A DNA stretch of 19,446 bases, taken from Leptospirillum sp. (GTDB lineage: Bacteria; Nitrospirota; Leptospirillia; Leptospirillales; Leptospirillaceae). The stretch lies in NCBI GenBank assembly GCA_027343785.1, contig DAHWKF010000127.1, forward strand, positions 1 to 19,446. Direction: 5' to 3'. How positions within the stretch are numbered: the first letter of the stretch is position 1; each line of letters opens with the position of its first letter. Under the pieces are notes generated by a model. That model did no database searches and was not told where the DNA came from. It saw only the letters and a list, made by a program, of their open reading frames with translations. Shown piece after piece: positions 14,419 through 19,446 of this stretch. The translations under genes and the position numbers were made by a program.

Positions 14419-15561
14419 TTACATGAAACCTCCATGGCTTTCGCGGTCACTCCCGAGGCGATCCCGGACAATCACCCGGTCACCCGGATGAAGATCGCCG
14501 GACAGGGCGACCGACACGCGCCCATCCGTGGCACCCGTCTCCACGGGAACCGGAACCAGGCGATTTCCCGCAATCCTGAAAACCAACGTCTTGTGGCGGT
14601 ACGCCGACAGATCGACAGATTTCAGAAACTTTTCGGACGGGCGGAACACCAGCGCCCCGTTGGGGATCAGCGTCACACCCCTGAGAAGGCCGACATGAAG
14701 GGTGACCAGCGCCGTCATCCCGGGTTTCAGGGCCAGGTCGGGATTGGAGACGCGGGATACGACATCGTATGTCACCACATGGGAAACCGTCTTGGGATGA
14801 ACGCGGACCATGATGACCTGGCCCGAAAAGATCCGGGCCGGATAGGCCGGTACGCGAAAGGTGATCTTCTGGCCCTCGCGGACATCTCCGATGTCCGACT
14901 CCGACACACGGGTATCCAGCCGCATTTCCGACAAGTCCTGGGCGATGGTGAAGAGCTTTGGGGTCTGGAAAGCGGCTGTCACGGTCTGTCCGACCTGGAC
15001 CCGGCGGGAAATGACGATACCGTCGATCGGGGAGCGGATCGTCGTATAGCGGAGATTGGCGCTGGCGAGTGACAGCTCCGCTGTGAGTTCGTCCTGGTTG
15101 GCCAGATCCATCGACAGTTTTCCCTGGTCCTGGTCGAACACGTTCTGGGCGATGATGTGCTTTTTGAGCAAATCCTTGTCGCGCTTGAGCGCCAGCCGAT
15201 CCAGAACAATCTGTGTCCGGATCTTCTGCAAATTGGAGCGGGCTTCCAGAACCTGCGCCCGATAAATGGCCGGGTCGATCTGGGCCAGAACATCCCCCTT
15301 GTGGACCCGGCTATTGAATTCAGCCCGGACTTCCGTGATGATCCCGCTGACCTGGGCCCCCACATGAACGGTTCTCAGGGCCTTGAGCCTTCCGGTCGCG
15401 GTCACCTTCTTCTCGAGATCCCCACGGACAACCGGCTTCGTCACAAAATACCGCTCCAGTCCATCCGCGTTTTTATGATCCCGGAAGGCCCAGACCACCC
15501 CTCCGGTGACCAGAATCAGCACGGCCACCAGCCATTTTTTCCCCCTGAAAAACTGCTTCAT
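14419..15561 (-). CDS. MacA-like periplasmic adaptor (membrane fusion protein)
   Basis: This 380-residue protein has one N-terminal membrane anchor (about residues 9-26, WLVAVLILVTGGVVWAF). It then has the membrane-fusion-protein layout: a barrel-sandwich half motif (GRLKALRTVHVGAQVSGIIT ... VHKGDVLAQIDP, to about 97), a helical hairpin (about 100-170), and the second half (LRYTTIRSPIDGIVISRRVQ) followed by beta-barrel and membrane-proximal domains. This is the MacA/HlyD architecture that links an inner-membrane ABC transporter to an outer-membrane TolC channel. It starts 21 bases after the permease stop codon, with GGAGGCGGGG upstream, so it is the last gene of the exporter operon. In many genomes the adaptor comes first. 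No TolC gene is visible. The substrate (macrolide, peptide, lipid or siderophore) cannot be told from sequence. Confidence 0.9.
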   Translation of the reverse strand: MKQFFRGKKWLVAVLILVTGGVVWAFRDHKNADGLERYFVTKPVVRGDLEKKVTATGRLKALRTVHVGAQVSGIITEVRAEFNSRVHKGDVLAQIDPAIYRAQVLEARSNLQKIRTQIVLDRLALKRDKDLLKKHIIAQNVFDQDQGKLSMDLANQDELTAELSLASANLRYTTIRSPIDGIVISRRVQVGQTVTAAFQTPKLFTIAQDLSEMRLDTRVSESDIGDVREGQKITFRVPAYPARIFSGQVIMVRVHPKTVSHVVTYDVVSRVSNPDLALKPGMTALVTLHVGLLRGVTLIPNGALVFRPSEKFLKSVDLSAYRHKTLVFRIAGNRLVPVPVETGATDGRVSVALSGDLHPGDRVIVRDRLGSDRESHGGFM

Positions 15562-15582
15562 CCAGACATCCCCGCCTCCGCC

Positions 15583-16791
15583 TTATTCATACCGCAAAGC
15601 GACCATCGGATCCAGACGGGAGGCGACGATGGCCGGATAAAGTCCGAAAAGGATTCCCAGGAAACCGGAAAAAAGCAGCGTTCCGGACATGAAAGCGACC
15701 GGAAAGGGGGCTGGCCATCCGACGGCTTCCCTGAGCAGAAGGATGCCTCCCGTTCCCAGAAGCACCCCCGTCAAGCCTCCAACAAGGGACAAGACGGAAC
15801 TTTCCACGACAAACTGGGTCACGATATCCACGGGGCGGGCTCCGATGGCCATCCGGATGCCGATTTCCCGGGTTCTCTCCCGTACGGAAACCAGCATGAT
15901 GTTCATGATCCCGATTCCCCCGACGATCAGGGAGATGGAAGCGATGGCCACCAGAAGAATCGTGAGAATCAGGGACATCCTGTTGGCCGTTTGGGTAATG
16001 TCGCTCATGGGGTGGACAGAAAAATCCGGTCGTCCGTCCTTGGCGATATGGTGGCGGATCCGGAGGAGACGGCTGATTTCCCGACTGGCTTCGTGCACTC
16101 TTCCCGTCGACAGGGCATTGGCCAGGATCACGCCCACATAGGTCACACCCATGATCTGGGTCTGGAGGGTCGTGATGGGAATGACCACCATGTCGTCCTG
16201 GTCCATCCCCATGGGGGACTGGCCTTTGGGGCTCAGGATTCCGATCACCCGAAACGGCGAATGGTTGATCTGGATCCAGCGCCCCACCGGGTCCGTGTAG
16301 CCGAAGAGGTGGCGGGCCACCATTCTTCCAAGGATCGCCACCCGGTTCATCGATACCACATCCTTATGGGTGAAGAACGCTCCCCGGGACAACTCCCAGT
16401 TCCGTACCGCAAGATAGGTCGATTCCGTCCCGAGGATCACGGTGGACCAGTTGGCGTTGCCGGACAAAACCTGCCCCGCCGTTCTGAGCGCCGCCGAAAC
16501 CTCCAGGACGGACGGGCATCCTTCCCTGATGGCCCGCGCGTCGTCCAGCGTCAGCGACGTGTCCGTTCCGCCCCCCACCTGGGCACCGGAATCCGTCACG
16601 CTTCCCGGAATGACGACCAGAAGGTTGGGACCCAGGTTGTTGATGCTGTCCAGAACGAGGTGGCGGGCCCCCATCCCCAGGGAAACCAGGAGGATGACGG
16701 ATGCGGTGCCGATCACGATTCCGAGCATGGTCAGGATGGTCCGGAACGGATTCCTCACCAGAGACCGGAACGCCAGGCCCACGATGTTCAC
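15583..16791 (-). CDS. MacB-like ABC transporter permease (FtsX family)
   Basis: This 402-residue permease has one N-terminal transmembrane helix (about 15-38, ILTMLGIVIGTASVILLVS). A large periplasmic domain follows (to about 270; MacB periplasmic core type). Three C-terminal helices form the FtsX domain, with the typical RERTREIGIRMAIGARPVDI stretch and the ending ASRLDPMVALRYE. In E. coli MacB the ATPase is fused to this unit; here it is a separate gene. The start is a GTG at 16791 that overlaps the ATPase stop codon by four bases (GTGA), so the two are translationally coupled. The family assignment is secure. The transported substrate is unknown. Confidence 0.92.
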   Translation of the reverse strand: MNIVGLAFRSLVRNPFRTILTMLGIVIGTASVILLVSLGMGARHLVLDSINNLGPNLLVVIPGSVTDSGAQVGGGTDTSLTLDDARAIREGCPSVLEVSAALRTAGQVLSGNANWSTVILGTESTYLAVRNWELSRGAFFTHKDVVSMNRVAILGRMVARHLFGYTDPVGRWIQINHSPFRVIGILSPKGQSPMGMDQDDMVVIPITTLQTQIMGVTYVGVILANALSTGRVHEASREISRLLRIRHHIAKDGRPDFSVHPMSDITQTANRMSLILTILLVAIASISLIVGGIGIMNIMLVSVRERTREIGIRMAIGARPVDIVTQFVVESSVLSLVGGLTGVLLGTGGILLLREAVGWPAPFPVAFMSGTLLFSGFLGILFGLYPAIVASRLDPMVALRYE

Positions 16792-17489
16792 GATCCCATG
16801 CCCTCGATCCGCCCGTCCCGCATCCTGATCTGAAGGGCGGCGCGAGAGGCCACCGACGGATCATGCGTCACCAGGACGAGAGTGAAGTGATGCTCCTTTC
16901 GGAGCTGCTCCAGCAGTTCGAGGATATCCTTCGAAGACGCGCTGTCGAGGTTTCCTGTCGGCTCGTCGGCGAGAACCAGACCGGGTTCGGTCACAAGGGC
17001 CCTGGCGATGGCCACCCTCTGCTGCTGTCCGCCGGAAAGCTGCGAAGGATAATGGTTTTCCCGACCGGACAATCCGACCTGGCTCAGAATAGAGCGGGCT
17101 TTTTCACGTCGTTCCCTGGCCGGGACCTTTCTGTACAGAAGGGGCATTTCGACATTTTCAAGGGAGGTCGTCCGGGGGATCAGCTGAAAGTTCTGAAACA
17201 CAAACCCGATACACCGGTTGCGGATAGAAGCGCGTTCGGCGGTTCCCATGGTATCCGTTCGCCGTCCGTCGAGCCACACCTCTCCGGAGGAGGGTTTTTC
17301 AAGAAGACCCATCATATAGAGGAGAGTGGACTTTCCCGAACCGGAAGGCCCCACCAGAGACCAATGGACCCCGGCGGGAACGGACAGGCTGACTTCCGCT
17401 AGGGCCAGGAAAGCCTCTCCCCCCACCTGGAAGCGACGTGAAACCCTTTCGAGAACCACTTCGACACCTTGTCCCGCCGCACCATCCAT
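16788..17489 (-). CDS. ABC transporter ATP-binding protein, MacB/LolD type
   Basis: This cytoplasmic ATPase is 233 residues from the chosen ATG. It carries Walker A GPSGSGKS (47-54), a Q-loop in FVFQN, the signature LSGGQQQR (151-158), Walker B LVLADEP (171-177) with catalytic Glu, and the switch His in LVTHDP. The signature followed by QQQRVAIARAL and the downstream FtsX permease place it with MacB/LolD-type mechanotransmission exporters. A TTG at 17510 in the same frame would add seven residues and sits three bases after the ppa stop codon; neither start has a strong Shine-Dalgarno sequence. Because it follows ppa so closely, it is probably co-transcribed with it. Confidence 0.92.
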   Translation of the reverse strand: MDGAAGQGVEVVLERVSRRFQVGGEAFLALAEVSLSVPAGVHWSLVGPSGSGKSTLLYMMGLLEKPSSGEVWLDGRRTDTMGTAERASIRNRCIGFVFQNFQLIPRTTSLENVEMPLLYRKVPARERREKARSILSQVGLSGRENHYPSQLSGGQQQRVAIARALVTEPGLVLADEPTGNLDSASSKDILELLEQLRKEHHFTLVLVTHDPSVASRAALQIRMRDGRIEGMGS

Positions 17490-17513
17490 AACCTGCCGGG
17501 ATCCCGCCAACCT

Positions 17514-18062
17514 TCACTTCTTCCGGATCAGCGCGTCCCGATTCTTCAGATAGTTTTCGCGGGACTCCTGAAGCGCTTTCTTGGCTTCGGCATTGCCCTC
17601 GATCCCGTTCACCTTGACAGACTTGTTTTCGAGGATCTTGTAATCTTCAAGAAAGCGCTCGATCTTCTTGACCAGATGCGGCGGGACGTCTTCCACATGA
17701 CGATACAGGCTGAAAAGAGGATCCTTGGCCAGCACCGCCAGAATCTTGTCATCGTTTTCTCCGCCGTCCACCATCCGGAGAATGCCGACGGGTCGGATAC
17801 GGGCCACGACCCCCGGGCTGAGCGGATCTTCCCCCAGGACAAACACGTCCATCGGATCCCCGTCTTCGCAATAGGTCCCCGGAATCAGACCGTAGTTGGC
17901 GGGATAATAGACAGCGCTGTGCAGGATCCGGTCCACCCGGATCAGTCCGCTGTCCTTGTCCATCTCGTATTTGACCCGGCTGCCGTAAGGGATCTCGATC
18001 AGGGCGTCAAATTCGTGGGGAAAGTTGTCTCCGAGCGACAGGTCGTGCCAGGGGTTGAACAA
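17514..18062 (-). CDS. ppa: Soluble inorganic pyrophosphatase (family I)
   Basis: The enzyme hydrolyses pyrophosphate to phosphate in the cytoplasm and pulls biosynthetic reactions forward. The 182-residue form has the family I landmarks: WHDLSLGDNFP at the N-terminus, ALIEIPYGSRVKYEMD with the catalytic Lys, YPANYGLIPGTYCEDGDPMDVFVL containing the DGDPMDV metal-binding signature (67-73), and a D-K-rich C-terminal helix. I chose the TTG at 18062: AAAGGAG lies six bases upstream and the conserved region begins at once. The ATG at 18146 would add 28 residues with non-coding-like codon use (GC3 about 50%) that would run through a probable terminator. The ABC exporter genes follow almost immediately; no functional link to them is evident. 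Confidence 0.95.
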   Translation of the reverse strand: MFNPWHDLSLGDNFPHEFDALIEIPYGSRVKYEMDKDSGLIRVDRILHSAVYYPANYGLIPGTYCEDGDPMDVFVLGEDPLSPGVVARIRPVGILRMVDGGENDDKILAVLAKDPLFSLYRHVEDVPPHLVKKIERFLEDYKILENKSVKVNGIEGNAEAKKALQESRENYLKNRDALIRKK

Positions 18063-18105
18063 ATGCGGCTCCTTTCGTGATTCCTTATCGGGTGAGAGGG
18101 TTCGG

Positions 18106-18134
18106 AAAAATGATGCCGGAGATACCGGACCGGC
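18106..18134 (-). terminator. Probable intrinsic terminator after the PilZ-like gene
   Basis: On the minus strand GCCGG (18134-18130) pairs with CCGGC (18119-18115) around a 10-base loop. The bases ATCA and then TTTTT (18110-18106) follow. A competing ACCGG-TCG-CCGGT hairpin lies just upstream (18141-18129). The site falls in the gap between the PilZ-like gene and ppa. The stem is short, so strength is uncertain. Confidence 0.4.
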
Positions 18135-18161
18135 GACCGGTTTCATTGATAATGGACCAGA

Positions 18162-18977
18162 CTATCCGATTCTCCGGGAAGTCGCAACGGCCTTATCAGG
18201 ATGTCCATGGCGGATTTCTTCCCTCTGGCGAACGACAATATACTGGAGCAGGCGATCCCGGAGATCCACGGGAAGGCCCTCGAAAGTTGCGAGGATTTCA
18301 TACCCTCCGTCTTCCTCCCTTCCGCGGTCGACGGCGCCGACAGCGCGGGCGCGGGCTTCCAGCTCGACGGGCGGAAAAACAGGCAGATCAATCAGGAGAT
18401 GGAGAATATCTCCTGCCGGATACATCCTTTCGGACCTGAAAAGAATCCCGGATTCGGAGATTTCCACGGGAACGGGTTTCGGAAGCCGTACCGGCTCTCC
18501 GGACGAAATGCGTGCCAGAATAACCATCATCTGGTTCAGGCGTTCTTCCATGGACTGGAACAGGACAAGCCAGGGGATCTGGCCCTCCGAAGGGCCGGAT
18601 GTCCAGGAGGATGGATAAACAGGCAGGATCGATCTTCGGGGAACGAGGGACCCGGAGGTTTTCTCGGGAAGCGTCTGGACGACCATCGGCAGGGTGTCGT
18701 GAACCGTAAACTCGCCGAGGATCTTTTTTTTCAGGGAGATAAATTCTTCCCTGCCGGAACCGGATCGGGACTCCTCATCAGGCATAAAAATCAAGTCGGC
18801 CTCTTTCGCCGCCGGACGCGCGGTCCGGATGGTCGGCGAAAGTTTGCGGTTCAACGTCTTCCGGGCGGGGGCGGGGAGGGATTTCCCGCCGTGCCGGCAC
18901 GGCGTCTTCAGCGGGACGGGGGGGATTTCTCGCACCCGGAAGAGGGTTGTCCAGGTTTGCTGTCTGGTTGACACCAA
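18162..18977 (-). CDS. PilZ-like domain protein with atypical binding motif
   Basis: The C-terminal part (about 135-255) looks like the PilZ-type proteins found near motility genes: a helix ERLNQMMVILARI, then VPVEISESGILFRSE, GDILHLLIDLPVFPPVELEARARAV, YEILATFEGL and the closing RDRLLQYIVVRQREEIR. PilZ proteins bind cyclic di-GMP through RxxxR and (D/N)xSxxG. Here the second motif reads EISESG (172-177) with Glu in place of Asp/Asn, and no RxxxR lies where expected, so binding is doubtful. The first 130 or so residues are Arg/Pro/Ser-rich and probably disordered. The longest frame starts at TTG 18977, or GTG 18974, with only a GGA ahead. The high GC3 of codons 1-65 (about 80%) supports translation of the extension; ATG 18785 is the main alternative. 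Confidence 0.62.
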   Translation of the reverse strand: MVSTRQQTWTTLFRVREIPPVPLKTPCRHGGKSLPAPARKTLNRKLSPTIRTARPAAKEADLIFMPDEESRSGSGREEFISLKKKILGEFTVHDTLPMVVQTLPEKTSGSLVPRRSILPVYPSSWTSGPSEGQIPWLVLFQSMEERLNQMMVILARISSGEPVRLPKPVPVEISESGILFRSERMYPAGDILHLLIDLPVFPPVELEARARAVGAVDRGREEDGGYEILATFEGLPVDLRDRLLQYIVVRQREEIRHGHPDKAVATSRRIG

Positions 18978-19023
18978 ACTGTTCCACGAAGCTACCTCAT
19001 TTGGTCTGACAAAGAAGGACGAT

Positions 19024-19443
19024 TCAGATCCGACGGTTGATCTTCAGCCCCTGGAAATACAGGTCGGCATCGTTCGCGACCCTGGCGGAATCCTCATAGG
19101 ACCCCAGCGAGGCCACACCTTCGGAAGAGGGAGGAGGAACCGTCAAAGGAGCGCCATAGTGGTTGTGAATTGTCCGGGTCCCGTCCCCTCCGTCGGTGAG
19201 CTTGACGCTGACATCCGTCAACACAGCTCCACCCATCGGCTCCGTGTAGACGGTCACGACACCGGGCTCGTTTCCGATCCGGGACAAGGACGCAAGAACC
19301 CTCTCCGACATATCGGCAGGAGATTCCGTCAGGACGGGAGACGGGCTCCTGCCCGGGACGGACAGGTTCTTACTCCTCCCCAGCCCCTCCGTGGACTGAA
19401 AAGGAAAATTTTCTTGTGGAGCATGTACCGGACGTATGGACAT
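19024..19443 (-). CDS. Unrecognised 139-residue protein at the window edge
   Basis: I do not recognise this family. The sequence is hydrophilic with no membrane segment or signal peptide. The first 45 or so residues are Pro/Ser-rich. The middle (ERVLASLSRIGNEPGVVTVY to AVLTDVSVKLTDGGDGTRTI) looks folded, and the C-terminus ends EDSARVANDADLYFQGLKINRRI, probably a helix. The ATG at 19443 is preceded by AGG, after which the window ends, so an upstream start cannot be excluded. Codon use suits a real gene. It lies 46 bases upstream of the PilZ-like gene on the same strand and may be co-transcribed with it, so a surface or motility role is possible but unsupported. Confidence 0.55.
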   Translation of the reverse strand: MSIRPVHAPQENFPFQSTEGLGRSKNLSVPGRSPSPVLTESPADMSERVLASLSRIGNEPGVVTVYTEPMGGAVLTDVSVKLTDGGDGTRTIHNHYGAPLTVPPPSSEGVASLGSYEDSARVANDADLYFQGLKINRRI

Positions 19444-19446
19444 CCT

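Noticed and set aside
15157..16833. Open frame of 558 codons on the plus strand opposite the permease and adaptor genes
   Set aside because: It is His/Asp/Gly-rich shadow translation that spans two real genes on the opposite strand; no domain is visible.
18778..18987. A 69-codon frame starting GTG with a good GAGGT ribosome-binding site, overlapping the 5' part of the PilZ-like gene and ending 8 bases past that gene's internal ATG at 18785
   Set aside because: The arrangement looks like a coupled small gene, but its third-position GC is only about 58% against about 80% in the overlapping PilZ-like frame. I favour the longer PilZ-like protein. Peptide data would settle it.

Overview
This 19.4-kb window is compact, GC-rich bacterial chromosome with clear coding bias (third codon positions about 80% G/C in the stretches I counted). 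All but one gene lie on the minus strand. I read it as a chemolithoautotroph, most probably a Leptospirillum-like member of the Nitrospirota. The basis is gene content: a DAB-type inorganic carbon transporter, a NifA-family activator, flagellar FliM and a BcsC-like exopolysaccharide secretin. The genus is an inference; no rRNA or other taxonomic marker is present.

Layout, left to right. (1) 22-2943 (-): a TPR-rich outer-membrane protein resembling BcsC. (2) 3094-4326 (+): a lone MFS transporter whose stop codon lies inside a perfect 32-bp palindrome separating it from the convergent carbon-uptake operon. (3) 11178-4358 (-): a tightly overlapping four-gene operon: dabB (NuoL-like), an extra NuoM-like subunit, a large dabA (DUF2309, beta-carbonic-anhydrase-like) and a PII-like protein. 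(4) 13028-11385 (-): a NifA-type sigma-54 activator directly upstream, with a -24/-12-like element between its stop codon and dabB. (5) 14280-13264 (-): an isolated fliM with a possible sigma-28 promoter. (6) 18062-14419 (-): ppa (soluble pyrophosphatase) followed by a split MacB-type ABC exporter (ATPase, permease) and a MacA-like adaptor. (7) 18977-18162 and 19443-19024 (-): a degenerate PilZ-like protein and an unrecognised small protein.

How the parts may work together. DabB and DabA form an energy-coupled one-way CO2-to-bicarbonate pump in proteobacteria. Here a third, NuoM-derived membrane subunit is inserted between them. It appears to have lost the usual proton-path charges, so it may be structural. 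A NifA-type activator at the head and a PII-like sensor at the tail suggest that carbon uptake is tied to nitrogen/carbon or redox status. That regulatory link, with the candidate sigma-54 promoter, is the most interesting proposal in the window; it is inference from gene order and motif matching.

Several starts were revised from the longest reading frame using Shine-Dalgarno sequences, overlaps and codon bias: dabB (TTG 11178), dabA (ATG 8121), ppa (TTG 18062) and the MFS gene (ATG 3094).
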